A DNA stretch of 52,751 bases. Source: Bacteroidota bacterium (GTDB taxonomy: Bacteria; Bacteroidota; Bacteroidia; Bacteroidales; VadinHA17). Every line of letters begins with the position of its first letter. Positions within the stretch are counted from its first letter, which is position 1. Under the pieces are notes generated by a model, which made no database searches, was not told the DNA's origin, and was given only the letters and a program-made list of their open reading frames with translations. Where the stretch lies: assembly GCA_030618105.1 (NCBI GenBank), contig JAUXED010000004.1:1-52751 (forward strand), given 5' to 3'. Both the position numbers and the translations under genes were made by a program. Positions 18,122 through 27,481 of the stretch are shown here, piece after piece.

Positions 18122-18153
18122 TATTAATCATTTACGCATTTAATCATTCAACA

Positions 18154-19248
18154 ATGGAAGCATTTCAAATTGGAGATCTAAAAATTCAACTACCCATTAT
18201 ACAAGGAGGAATGGGTGTTGCTATATCACTTTCCGGACTTGCATCAGCTGTTGCTAACGAAGGAGGTGTTGGCGTTATTTCAGCAGTAGCTATTGGCATG
18301 CTCGAACCTGATTATGTTAAGAATTTTCGTGAGGCAAATAAAACTGCTTTAAGGAAAGAAATAAGGAAAGCAAAATCATTAACTAACGGTGTTTTAGGCA
18401 TAAACCTTATGTTAGCTATAACAGATTATGAAGATATGTTTAGAATTGCACTGGAGGAAAAAATTGATATAATATTTATTGGAGCCGGCTTATTCTTAAG
18501 AAAACCTTCCACAATTCCTGACTCACTATTTGAATCCAGTAAAACAAAATTCGTTCCCAAGGTATCATCTGCAAAAGCAGCAAGATTAATTTTCCAGCAC
18601 TGGGCAAACAAATACAATCATATACCTGATGCTGTTGTGGTAGAAGGTCCTCTCGCAGGGGGACACCTGGGATTCAAGAAAGATGATTTGGAAAATCAAA
18701 AATTCAAACTACCAAACCTGATTTCAGAAACCGTATCAGAAATGATGCCTTTTGAACAAAGATTTGGTATTGAAATCCCGGTAATTGCTGCAGGGGGAAT
18801 ATACAACGGAGAAGATATGTATAATATTATGCAACTTGGAGCAAAAGCAGTAAAGATAGGAACCAGATTTGTAACCACCTATGAATGTGATGCCTCAATG
18901 GAGTACAAGGAGAGTTATATAAAATCCAGAAAGAAGGATATAACAATTATTGATAGTCCTGTTGGTCTGCCCGGCAGGGTAATTATGAACGATTTTGTGA
19001 AAAAGATTCAAAACGGATACACTAAACCGGTAAAATGCCCATGGAAATGTCTTAAAACCTGTAATTTCAAGGAAGTCAATTATTGTATTGCCGAAGCCCT
19101 GTTTAATTCAGCAAGAGGCAATATGTCAGAAGGATTCTCATTTGCAGGTTCCAATGCTTACAAGGCAACTAAAATCCAAACAGTAAAAGAGACAATCGAT
19201 GATCTGATTTTTGAGTATAATATGAATAAATATAAATTGGCAATTTAA
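18154..19248 (+). CDS. Nitronate monooxygenase-like FMN protein
   Basis: A 364-residue TIM-barrel flavoprotein of the nitronate monooxygenase/2-nitropropane dioxygenase family. FMN-binding signatures include PIIQGGMGVAISLSGLASAVA, VVEGPLAGGHLG and VIAAGGIYNGEDM, then LGAKAVKIGTRFV. A C-terminal cysteine cluster (Cys in CPWKCLKTC and YCIAEAL) is a feature of a subgroup common in Bacteroidota and Clostridia; those cysteines might bind metal. Relatives also include FabK-like enoyl reductases, so the physiological substrate is uncertain. It probably shares a transcript with the radical SAM gene upstream. Confidence 0.82.
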   Translation: MEAFQIGDLKIQLPIIQGGMGVAISLSGLASAVANEGGVGVISAVAIGMLEPDYVKNFREANKTALRKEIRKAKSLTNGVLGINLMLAITDYEDMFRIALEEKIDIIFIGAGLFLRKPSTIPDSLFESSKTKFVPKVSSAKAARLIFQHWANKYNHIPDAVVVEGPLAGGHLGFKKDDLENQKFKLPNLISETVSEMMPFEQRFGIEIPVIAAGGIYNGEDMYNIMQLGAKAVKIGTRFVTTYECDASMEYKESYIKSRKKDITIIDSPVGLPGRVIMNDFVKKIQNGYTKPVKCPWKCLKTCNFKEVNYCIAEALFNSARGNMSEGFSFAGSNAYKATKIQTVKETIDDLIFEYNMNKYKLAI

Positions 19249-19273
19249 TAAAGCGAAAAAAATACCTTTAAGG

Positions 19274-19319
19274 TTTTTCAGAATATTTTTTCTTTCTTTA
19301 AAAATTGAATTCTGAAAAA
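19274..19319. terminator. Inverted repeat after the nitronate-monooxygenase-like gene
   Basis: TTTTTCAGAAT (19274-19284) and ATTCTGAAAAA (19309-19319) are perfect 11-base arms around a 24-base T-rich loop, 25 bases after the stop codon. It could terminate transcription in either direction; the long loop keeps confidence low. Confidence 0.35.
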
Positions 19320-19348
19320 GATGCCATATTGGTGTTTTTATAAACTTT

Positions 19349-21400
19349 GTGTTGGTGATAAGAATATTGCTAATTTTTGTTTTGATTTTTTCACTCACAA
19401 GCGGTTATGCTCAAAAGAATGTTGCTGCTTACAGGTTAAAATCACTTGTTCTTATTGACGGTATTATAGATTCAAAAAACTTCCCCGATAGCGCAATCTC
19501 ATTTATTCAGCTTGAACCTCAAAAAGGAATGGCTGCCTCGCGCAGAACGGCCGTTTATTTTGGATACGATAGTCTGAATATTTATATTTTCTGGAAATGC
19601 TATCAGCCGCCGGATGAAATTGTGGCAAAGATACAGTCACGCGATCAACTCAGCAAAAGTGATGATCTTGTTTTGGTAATGCTGGATACCTATAACGATA
19701 ATACCAGTGCATATGGTTTTGCCGTTAACCCTCTTGGTTCACAAACCGATCTTAAGTTTACCGATGATGGAAGAAACAGGGATATAAACTGGGATACTGA
19801 ATGGAAAAGTGCAGTTAAGATATTCTCATGGGGATGGACAGTAGAAATGGCTATCCCGTTTAAAAGCATAAAATACAAAAAAAACCTGAACCAATGGGGT
19901 ATCAATTTTGGAAGGATCATACGGTCAAATTCAGAAACTTCATACTGGTCAGGAGAAATGAACAATGACTTCAGGGTTTCACAGAGCGGGATATTGACCG
20001 GAATTGAAACACCGGGAGTAAAAAGCAATATAACCCTGTTTCCTTATTCCACAGTAAGGTATGAAAACAGTGATTTTTCTGGTAAGTACAATGAGGTTAT
20101 TCCGGATATTGGTGGTGATCTTCAATGGCAATTTTCATCCAATATATCAGCAAATGCAACTTACAATCCCGATTTTGCCACTGTTGAAGCAGATGAGGAA
20201 CAAATCAATCTTACAAGATATGAATTGAGCTATCCTGAAAAGCGATTGTTCTTCCAGGAAGGGAATGAAATGTACAGTACCAGGATCAAAACTTTTTATT
20301 CACGCAGGATTGGGGATATTGATTATGGCGGAAAAGTTACCGGGAAAATCGGCAACTATGGTTTCAATGTTCTTGCAGCCCACAGTCCGGAAATTCCTGA
20401 TAAAGATCAGCCCGGTGCATTCTTCACTGCTGCCAGGGTTAAAAAAGATATTCTGAAATCCTCTACCGTAGGATTAATATTAGTCGATAAATCGTGGGAT
20501 GGCGGATATGCACGCTCCTTTAGTGCTGATTATACTATGAATCTTGGTAAAGCATGGAAATTAACCGGTCAGCTTATCGGTAGCTGGCCGGGTGATCTGA
20601 AAACCCACAGTGCCTGGTTTATGCGATTTGCCCGCGAAAGTAACGTTTATCATTATCACATACGATATACAAATATTGGTGAGAATTTTATGGATAATAT
20701 GAATCAAACCGGCTTTATCAAGGATGACGATCGCAGGGAAATTGATAGTGATGTGAGTTATATATGGTGGCTGCAAAATAATATTTTTAATTATATTGAA
20801 GTATCGTCAAGGAATAATTTATTCTGGAGCCACTCAGGTACACTTAAGAGTTGGTATTTAACCGATATGGTAAAATTCTATCTTCAAAATCGCATAAGCC
20901 TTGAATATTCATACAACAACGAATTTAAACTATTTGAAAAAAAATACTATAACCATAAGCATACAATTACACTTGGATATAACACTGATGAATGGAGTTC
21001 CGCAGAAGTATCTTATACATCAGGCAGGAATTTCGACAGAGATTTTCTATTAGCATCCGGTAGTGCACGAATGAAATTTTCGAAGAAACTGGCATTTGAG
21101 TACAGTGGCAATTATCTAAAGTTTTCTCCTGATACTTCAAACCAGTCAGCATTCATTAATATTATTTCGCTTAACTATAACTTCACAAAAGATCTCTGGA
21201 TAAAAGTATTTGCACAAAACAATACAAATGACAACAGGTTTTATGTATACGGGTTATTCGGGTGGAGGTTTAAACCACCATTCGGAGCTGTATACCTGAT
21301 ATATACCCGGAATGAAATGAAATTGGTGCCGGACAATATTTATCAGAATTCAGATATTATTTTTCTAAAACTAACATACCCTGTCAACATTACAAAATGA
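19349..21400 (+). CDS. Exported CBM9-like and DUF5916 outer-membrane protein
   Basis: A 683-residue protein with a signal peptide (LLIFVLIFSLTSGYAQ). Residues about 25-220 resemble the carbohydrate-binding CBM9 fold (LVLIDGIIDSKNFPDSA, FAVNPLGSQTDLKFTDDG, WTVEMAIPFKSIKY). The rest matches DUF5916 and has the alternating aromatic/polar pattern of a beta-barrel ending in a C-terminal strand. No ATG is available: the frame opens with GTG at 19349, or at a nearby TTG or GTG, immediately after TAAACTTTG, so the true start is uncertain. It was probably a surface sugar-binding or transport protein; the ligand is unknown. Strand and spacing suggest it is followed by an independent SGNH hydrolase gene. 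Confidence 0.78.
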   Translation: MLVIRILLIFVLIFSLTSGYAQKNVAAYRLKSLVLIDGIIDSKNFPDSAISFIQLEPQKGMAASRRTAVYFGYDSLNIYIFWKCYQPPDEIVAKIQSRDQLSKSDDLVLVMLDTYNDNTSAYGFAVNPLGSQTDLKFTDDGRNRDINWDTEWKSAVKIFSWGWTVEMAIPFKSIKYKKNLNQWGINFGRIIRSNSETSYWSGEMNNDFRVSQSGILTGIETPGVKSNITLFPYSTVRYENSDFSGKYNEVIPDIGGDLQWQFSSNISANATYNPDFATVEADEEQINLTRYELSYPEKRLFFQEGNEMYSTRIKTFYSRRIGDIDYGGKVTGKIGNYGFNVLAAHSPEIPDKDQPGAFFTAARVKKDILKSSTVGLILVDKSWDGGYARSFSADYTMNLGKAWKLTGQLIGSWPGDLKTHSAWFMRFARESNVYHYHIRYTNIGENFMDNMNQTGFIKDDDRREIDSDVSYIWWLQNNIFNYIEVSSRNNLFWSHSGTLKSWYLTDMVKFYLQNRISLEYSYNNEFKLFEKKYYNHKHTITLGYNTDEWSSAEVSYTSGRNFDRDFLLASGSARMKFSKKLAFEYSGNYLKFSPDTSNQSAFINIISLNYNFTKDLWIKVFAQNNTNDNRFYVYGLFGWRFKPPFGAVYLIYTRNEMKLVPDNIYQNSDIIFLKLTYPVNITK

Positions 21401-21486
21401 GACTACTGTCTTGTTAAATATTAAAAGTCATATATTGTATTCGTTTTTTATATTTTTATTCACAAAAAAAATCAATATCCATTATT

Positions 21487-22137
21487 ATGAAAAAAGTATC
21501 TGTTTTAATTTCCGGTCTGCTCATTTTATTGATAACCGGCTGTTCAACTGACAACATAATAAAAGTTGCCTGTATTGGAGACAGCATAACGTATGGATCA
21601 GGTATCAAGAACCGTGTTCATAACAGCTATCCTGCACAACTTGATAGTATTCTCGGTATATCCTATGATGTCAGAAACTATGGTATTGGCGGACGTACAA
21701 TGCTAAAACACGGAGATTACCCTTATTGGGATGAGGAGATCTATCGCTGTGCCAGGGAATTCAAACCTGATATTGTAATTATCAAATTAGGCACAAATGA
21801 TACCAAACCCCGGAACTGGAAATATTCTGATAAGTTTGAACAGGATTATCGAAAAATGATAAATGACTTCCAATCACTGAGTTCTGCTCCGGAGATACTG
21901 CTATGTTATCCTGTCCCGGTATTTGAAACCAAGTGGGGAATAAATGATTCAGTAGTTGTTTATGGTGTTATACCGGCGATAGATAACCTTGCTGCTGAAT
22001 TTGACCTGAAAATTATCGATCTGTATGAACCGTTTGTTAATGATGAAAATCTGTTCCCTGATAAGATCCATCCTGATGCTGAAGGAGCCGGAAAAATGGC
22101 TGAAATTATTGCTAATATAATTCGTAAAAACAATTAA
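21487..22137 (+). CDS. SGNH/GDSL-family lipoprotein esterase
   Basis: A 216-residue SGNH hydrolase with a lipoprotein signal (ISGLLILLITGC), so it is probably anchored in the envelope. The four SGNH blocks are seen: GDSITYGSG (nucleophile Ser in GDS), GIGGRTM, KLGTNDTK, and the catalytic Asp-His pair in DKIHPDAEG. Such enzymes remove acetyl or acyl groups from polysaccharides, lipids or sugars. It lies between two outer-membrane barrel genes, consistent with surface glycan work. Residue identity is good; the substrate is not predictable. Confidence 0.88.
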   Translation: MKKVSVLISGLLILLITGCSTDNIIKVACIGDSITYGSGIKNRVHNSYPAQLDSILGISYDVRNYGIGGRTMLKHGDYPYWDEEIYRCAREFKPDIVIIKLGTNDTKPRNWKYSDKFEQDYRKMINDFQSLSSAPEILLCYPVPVFETKWGINDSVVVYGVIPAIDNLAAEFDLKIIDLYEPFVNDENLFPDKIHPDAEGAGKMAEIIANIIRKNN

Positions 22138-22139
22138 AT

Positions 22140-22182
22140 GGAATAGTGGAAGATTGGGAAGAAAGAAAGAAAGAAAGGAAGA
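22140..22182 (+). repeat. Purine-rich GAAA repeat spacer
   Basis: A run of GAAAGAAAGAAAG and relatives fills the 45 bases between the SGNH gene and the DUF5686 gene. It is nearly C-free on the transcribed-sense strand and belongs to a group of such spacers in this window. Confidence 0.85.
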
Positions 22183-24879
22183 ATGGGAAATTGGAAGAAT
22201 AGGAATTTTGATAATGTAACAGAAAAACAAATTTTTACACATTTGAAAAGATTTAGTTATCACCTGTTAGCTCTATTTATTCTTATAGGTATTCAACCAT
22301 TAAACGGCCAATCTGTTAAAGGGAAAATAACTGATAGTAATGGTCAGCCAATACCATTTGCTACAATTTATATTAAAGAACTTACAAAAGGATCGACCGC
22401 AAATCCTGATGGCAACTTTGACCTGAAAATCCCTGATGGACAATACTCTATTGTAATAAGTGCTCTTGGTTATAAACCTGAAACCAGGCGCATTGAGGTG
22501 AATAATAAAACAATCGAACTTGATTTTATTCTCACAGAACATACCTATAAAATTAAAGAAATCCGGATTTATTCGGGTAGTGAAGACCCGGCTTACATGA
22601 TAATGCGAAAAGCAATAGGGCTTGCGCCATACTACATGAACCAGATAAATCACTATTCAGCCGAAGTATATCTGAAAGGTTCAATCATTGTTCTCAAAAT
22701 ACCAAAGTTGCTTCGGAATGTGATGAAGGTAGAGGCAAATGAAAATGAAGTTGAGATTGGAAGGAATTATGTTGAAGAATCGCTTAATGAAATAATTTTC
22801 GATGCTCCGGATAAATATAACCAACGCGTTATTTCGTTCAATACCTCATTCCCCGGAGATAATGAAGTCGATGCTATGGGTTTTGTTAAAAGTAGTTTTT
22901 ATCAACCAACTGTTGATATGGCAATTTCTCCCCTAGCACCAAATGCTTTTTCACATTACAGATTCAAATACGAAGGAGTTTCTTTCGAAGGTAATTATGC
23001 AATAAATAAGATTAAAGTCACACCACGAAGAAAAAGCCAGCAACTTTTCACCGGTTATCTGTATATTGTCGATGACTATTGGAATATTCATAGTGTTGAC
23101 CTTACTGTAGAATTATTTGTTGGTCCGATCAGAATACGACAGCTTTATACTCCTGTAAAGGATAATGCCTGGCTTCCGGTAAGTTATAACATGGATGTAA
23201 AAGCTTCGGTTATTGGAATAAAAGCGAATGTCAGTTACCTCAGTTCAGTCAGGTATTCCGATATTGAAATCAACCGGGACATTACTCCTCCCCTCGCTTT
23301 GAAGGAAACTATCGAAGAACCCGTAACGTTAGTAAACGAAAAACCAGAACCGGCTAAGGACAAAAAAGTCACTGAAAAGATAGAAAATATCCTGAGCAAG
23401 GAAGAAATGTCGAACAGAGATATGATTAAGCTGACCAGATTGATGGATAAGGAAATAAAAAAGGAAAAGCATGATGATAAATCCCTTGAGATAAAAGAAA
23501 CGACTACCCACATAATTGAAAAAGATGCCAAAAAAAGAGATAGTACATACTGGAATACAATCAGACCAATCCCATTATCTGAAAATGAACTACTTGGTTA
23601 CAGAGTAAGGGATTCTGTTTTGCTTGCAAAATCGGACACTACAATAGGCGCCGATACATTAAAGAAACAAAAAAGCAGGATCATCAAATTTGCAGGAAAT
23701 GTAATTTCAGGGAAAACATTTCTCTCTGAAGATTCTTCAGTAATATTCCGGTATGACGGGTTAATCGGTATGGATAAACTGAGCTTTAACACTGTGGATG
23801 GCTGGACATATAAACAGGAATTCAGTATAAAGAAAGTTTTTAGTCCCGGCAGAGAATTGAATATAAACCCGGAAATCGGATATGCTTTTAACCGGGAGGC
23901 TTTTGTGTGGAATATCCATAATTCTATCTCATATGCCCCATTAAAAAGAGCCGATTTTTTTCTTGATCTTGGTCAGAGATCTTCGGATTTTAACCCGGAA
24001 TATGGAATAAACAGATCTCTTAATAGCATATCTTCCCTCTACTTCAGATATAATTATTTGCGGTTGTACGAAGAATCGTACTTCAAAATGGGTAACAATA
24101 TTGATCTAACAAATGGTCTCCGGTTATCTGTTTCAGCAAAATATGCAGAGCGTAAGCATCTGGAAAACTCTACAGATTATTCCTTCTTTTTTGTTGATGA
24201 CAGGGATTATGAAGATAATCGACCGGAGAATATTCATTTGACAAACTATCCGCTTGATGATCAGGAAAGCTTCGTAATTCGATTAGAACTGTCATACACT
24301 CCGGGTTATTACTACAGAATAAAAAATGGTGTAAAAAATATGGTTAGCTCAGATTATCCTACATTTAGTATTGAGTACCAAAAAGGTATTCAGGGAGCCT
24401 TTAACAGCAGTGCTGATTTTGATTTTTTGGAATATCAAATTTCTCAATCTAAAGATCTTGGAATATTCTCCAATCTTGACTGGAGTCTTGGGGCAGGTGT
24501 TTTTATTACTAAGAAAGATTTACATTTCGCTGATTTTAAACATTTTAACACACAGAAAATTCCTTTGCTCCTGGACAGACCAATAAATGCATTTATGTTA
24601 CTTGAATATTACCAATATAGTACTCCCGAATGGTTTGCAGAAGCCCATATCAAATATAACACTCCCTTTTTGCTTATTAAACTACTTCCATTTTTTAGCC
24701 AGAAGCTGTGGCAGGAAACGCTTTATGGCAGCTATCTCTATCAGCCTGAGTTTAAAAATTATGTCGAATTGGGTTATGGTCTTACCGATGTATTCTTTAT
24801 TGCTGATGCAGGTATATTCGTCGGATTTGAAGACGGAAAATATGGCAGGTGGGGGTTTAAGGTTAGCCTGAATTTTTAA
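22183..24879 (+). CDS. DUF5686 outer-membrane protein with carboxypeptidase-like regulatory domain
   Basis: An 898-residue exported protein. A signal sequence (LLALFILIGIQPLNGQ) is preceded by an unusually long 25-residue N-terminal extension, so the real start may be a later non-ATG codon. Residues about 43-125 form the carboxypeptidase-regulatory-like beta-sandwich (VKGKITDSNGQPIPFATIYI), found at the start of many Bacteroidota outer-membrane proteins. A DUF5686 domain follows, then a beta-barrel to the C-terminus (GRWGFKVSLNF). It is not SusC, because no TonB plug motif is seen. Function is unknown; an outer-membrane assembly or transport role is plausible. A Lys/Glu-rich linker lies near 400-450. 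Confidence 0.78.
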   Translation: MGNWKNRNFDNVTEKQIFTHLKRFSYHLLALFILIGIQPLNGQSVKGKITDSNGQPIPFATIYIKELTKGSTANPDGNFDLKIPDGQYSIVISALGYKPETRRIEVNNKTIELDFILTEHTYKIKEIRIYSGSEDPAYMIMRKAIGLAPYYMNQINHYSAEVYLKGSIIVLKIPKLLRNVMKVEANENEVEIGRNYVEESLNEIIFDAPDKYNQRVISFNTSFPGDNEVDAMGFVKSSFYQPTVDMAISPLAPNAFSHYRFKYEGVSFEGNYAINKIKVTPRRKSQQLFTGYLYIVDDYWNIHSVDLTVELFVGPIRIRQLYTPVKDNAWLPVSYNMDVKASVIGIKANVSYLSSVRYSDIEINRDITPPLALKETIEEPVTLVNEKPEPAKDKKVTEKIENILSKEEMSNRDMIKLTRLMDKEIKKEKHDDKSLEIKETTTHIIEKDAKKRDSTYWNTIRPIPLSENELLGYRVRDSVLLAKSDTTIGADTLKKQKSRIIKFAGNVISGKTFLSEDSSVIFRYDGLIGMDKLSFNTVDGWTYKQEFSIKKVFSPGRELNINPEIGYAFNREAFVWNIHNSISYAPLKRADFFLDLGQRSSDFNPEYGINRSLNSISSLYFRYNYLRLYEESYFKMGNNIDLTNGLRLSVSAKYAERKHLENSTDYSFFFVDDRDYEDNRPENIHLTNYPLDDQESFVIRLELSYTPGYYYRIKNGVKNMVSSDYPTFSIEYQKGIQGAFNSSADFDFLEYQISQSKDLGIFSNLDWSLGAGVFITKKDLHFADFKHFNTQKIPLLLDRPINAFMLLEYYQYSTPEWFAEAHIKYNTPFLLIKLLPFFSQKLWQETLYGSYLYQPEFKNYVELGYGLTDVFFIADAGIFVGFEDGKYGRWGFKVSLNF

Positions 24880-24885
24880 AAATCA

Positions 24886-24913
24886 GCAGAGATACACGGC
24901 CGTGCATCTCTGC
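24886..24913. repeat. REP-like palindrome 1 (upstream of transposase)
   Basis: A 28-base near-perfect palindrome centred on CACGGCCGTG with one mismatched pair. It lies 11 bases before the transposase ATG and shares the core of two palindromes inside the transposase gene. Confidence 0.88.
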
Positions 24914-24924
24914 GTAAATTCACT

Positions 24925-25587
24925 ATGAAACACATTAAAATGGAAAAATTTAGAAATAAATACCGAATAGCATCCAACAGAATGCCCGGTTGGGATTATT
25001 CAGGCAACGGTATTTATTTTATTACCATAATAACCCAACACAGGGAATGTAATTTAGGTAAAATTGAAAATAAAAAAATGATATTTTCCGATTTTGGTAA
25101 AATCGTTAATAATCAATGGTACAAATCATTTAAAATACGTGATGAATTATTTTTGGACGAATTTATCATCATGCCCAACCATTTACACGCATTAATCAAA
25201 TTGCATGGTTTTCACGTAGAGACGCACGGCCGTGCGTCTCTACAACCCAACAAACAATCCAACGAACAATCCACGAACCACGTAAAAACGCACGGCTGTG
25301 CGTCTCAACGATCGAACGAACAATCCCCAAAACCGGTTTTTCAACGAAAACCAAAATCCATTTCATCGTTTATTGCGGGTTTTAAATCGGCGGTAACAAC
25401 CGAAATTGATAATTTTATTGATGCACATCATTTAGATATCCAGAAATATGACCGAAACAACAAATTTTGGCAACCCAATTACAACGACCATATTGTACGT
25501 GACGAAAACGAATATTTACAGATAAAAAATTATATTAGAAACAATCCTGCAAAATGGAAAAACGACAAATTTAATGACAAGAATTAA
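24925..25587 (+). CDS. REP-associated tyrosine transposase (Y1/HUH) with embedded palindromes
   Basis: A 220-residue RAYT (Y1 transposase) that would nick single-stranded DNA at REP palindromes. The HUH pair is His86 and His88 in MPNHLHAL, and the likely catalytic tyrosine is Tyr186 (NYNDHIVRDE). Residues about 96-140 are an insertion relative to typical family members. It is built from a 66-base in-frame tandem duplication and includes two copies of the upstream palindrome (25216-25243 and 25282-25309), translated as VETHGRASL and VKTHGCAS. The catalytic core looks intact. Whether the insert disturbs folding is unclear. Such domesticated transposases usually stay fixed and multiply REP sequences rather than themselves. 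Confidence 0.88.
   Translation: MKHIKMEKFRNKYRIASNRMPGWDYSGNGIYFITIITQHRECNLGKIENKKMIFSDFGKIVNNQWYKSFKIRDELFLDEFIIMPNHLHALIKLHGFHVETHGRASLQPNKQSNEQSTNHVKTHGCASQRSNEQSPKPVFQRKPKSISSFIAGFKSAVTTEIDNFIDAHHLDIQKYDRNNKFWQPNYNDHIVRDENEYLQIKNYIRNNPAKWKNDKFNDKN
25216..25243. repeat. REP-like palindrome 2 (inside transposase gene)
   Basis: A perfect 28-base palindrome with the same ACGGCCGT centre as palindrome 1, in frame within the transposase gene. Confidence 0.95.
25282..25309. repeat. REP-like palindrome 3 (inside transposase gene)
   Basis: A copy of palindrome 2 with four changes in 28 bases, 66 bases downstream, so the tandem copy keeps the reading frame. Its symmetry is imperfect. Confidence 0.85.
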
Positions 25588-25754
25588 GCATTTTTTATTC
25601 TGTTATTTCAACAAATTTATCCTTCTAAATTCTATCTCAAATCTAAAATATAATGTACATTTAACCCTAAACAAAAACAAAAAGGAAACCACTATGTCTA
25701 AAGAGTACAATTGAAGCAAAGACACTGTATAATTAATATTTAAAAAAATTTCTT

Positions 25755-27449
25755 ATGAAAAAAATCATGATCCAGTCTGCATTAATCATTGCCCTTGCAA
25801 TTATATGTTCCTGTACAAATGAAAAGATCACCCTTGAATCGCTTCTTCAGGAAATGACAGACAGGGATGTCCTAACATATTTCCCGGCACCTGCTTATAC
25901 CATAAAACAGTTTAGCAGTTATGACCAAAGAAGTACTGGTCCCGACCAGGAAGGATGGTTTGCCAACAGGGACTATACACATTTTATCCGTGAGGAAACA
26001 AATAACGGCAGACGTGAATTTGTGCTGCTTGATACTGACGGACCCGGAGCTGTTGTGCGATACTGGATGACTTTTGCCGGTGCAGGAGCTTCAGAAGGGA
26101 CACTGCGGATTTACATAGATAATAAACAGAAACCGGTTGTAGAAGATAGTGTATTGAAAGTGCTGAGCGGTGGATTGCTGGCAGAAGAACCACTGAGCGC
26201 CTCTGTTTCCCCGGAAACCGATTATCAGCGACGCGGTCACAATCTCTACCTGCCTCTCCCCTATGCAAAACATTGCAAGATCACGTACGAATGTGATTCG
26301 GTTGAAATTGATGATAACCATCGTAAACCCAGTGTTTATTATAACATCAACTATCGAACCTATAGAAAAGGAACTCAGGTGGAAAGCTTCTCCCATGAGA
26401 TTCTTGACAGGGCAGTATCTGTTATAAAAAGTACGGCAGAGAACCTGAAAAACCCTGAGATTGATATTAGTCAAACAAAAAGATTCCCGAAATCAAAAAT
26501 CCTGCATCCGGGTGATACATTAATATTTTATCTTAAAAGTAAGGACCAGGCCGTCAGGAAATTATTGATCAACCTGGATGCTAAAGATATCAACCAGGCA
26601 TTACGCTCAACCGTACTTTCCATCTCATTCGATGACAAACAAACAGTATGGTGTCCCGTTGGTGATTTTTTTGGTACAGGATATCAGATTTATCAATCTA
26701 ATACATGGTATAGTGAAGTAAGTCAGGATGGCTTGATGATATCGCGGTGGGTTATGCCATTCCGCGAAAAGTACCTGGTAAAAATAATTAACTATGGGAG
26801 TCAAAAAATAAATTTGGATGCTGCTGTACATATCTCCGACTATGCATGGAACAGATCAAGTATGTATTTCGGAACCTCGTGGCATGAATACCATCATCTA
26901 AATAGTTGGCTTCCTGAAGAAAAGAAAACCGATAGCTGGCACTTCGATGTTAATTACGTAACTCTTGAGGGACAGGGTCTTTATGTGGGTGATGCGTTAA
27001 CGGTGTTCAATACAGCAGATGCCTGGTGGGGCGAAGGTGATGAAAAAATATTTGTTGATGACGATATCTTCCCCTCATGTATCGGAACAGGTACTGAAGA
27101 TTATTACGGCTATGCCTGGTGCCGACCCGAAACTTTTTCTCATCCGTTCATCGCACAGCCTGCCGGGAATGGTAACTTTCACCCGGGCATGACCGTTAAT
27201 ATGCGCTACCGCTCGTTGGATGCTATGCCATTTAATCAAAAGATCAGGTCGGATATGGAAATGTGGCACTGGGCTAAAACAACAATCAATTTCGCCATGA
27301 CATCATACTGGTATGCAAAGCCCGGTTTTACATCAAATATCAAACCCGATCCGGAAACAGTGAAAAAACAGGTTGATTTGAAACGCTCTGATATTTATCC
27401 TCCCATTGTAAACGATCAGGGTGTTATCGAAGGTGAAATACAGGAATAA
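25755..27449 (+). CDS. GH172-type (DUF2961) glycoside hydrolase lipoprotein
   Basis: A 564-residue exported enzyme with a lipoprotein signal (LIIALAIICSC). DUF2961 is the core of glycoside hydrolase family 172, whose characterised members act on alpha-D-fructofuranosides and related furanosides, such as difructose anhydride I and arabinofuranosides. Typical stretches are FANRDYTHFIREE, LLDTDGPGAVVRYWMTF, the Glu-bearing GTGTEDYYGYAWC and HPGMTVNMRYR. The DUF1080 hydrolase gene follows 32 bases later, so a two-gene unit for complex glycans is likely. The exact linkage cannot be inferred. Confidence 0.85.
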   Translation: MKKIMIQSALIIALAIICSCTNEKITLESLLQEMTDRDVLTYFPAPAYTIKQFSSYDQRSTGPDQEGWFANRDYTHFIREETNNGRREFVLLDTDGPGAVVRYWMTFAGAGASEGTLRIYIDNKQKPVVEDSVLKVLSGGLLAEEPLSASVSPETDYQRRGHNLYLPLPYAKHCKITYECDSVEIDDNHRKPSVYYNINYRTYRKGTQVESFSHEILDRAVSVIKSTAENLKNPEIDISQTKRFPKSKILHPGDTLIFYLKSKDQAVRKLLINLDAKDINQALRSTVLSISFDDKQTVWCPVGDFFGTGYQIYQSNTWYSEVSQDGLMISRWVMPFREKYLVKIINYGSQKINLDAAVHISDYAWNRSSMYFGTSWHEYHHLNSWLPEEKKTDSWHFDVNYVTLEGQGLYVGDALTVFNTADAWWGEGDEKIFVDDDIFPSCIGTGTEDYYGYAWCRPETFSHPFIAQPAGNGNFHPGMTVNMRYRSLDAMPFNQKIRSDMEMWHWAKTTINFAMTSYWYAKPGFTSNIKPDPETVKKQVDLKRSDIYPPIVNDQGVIEGEIQE

Positions 27450-27481
27450 CAAAAATAATTATTACAAATAAATTTATAAAA

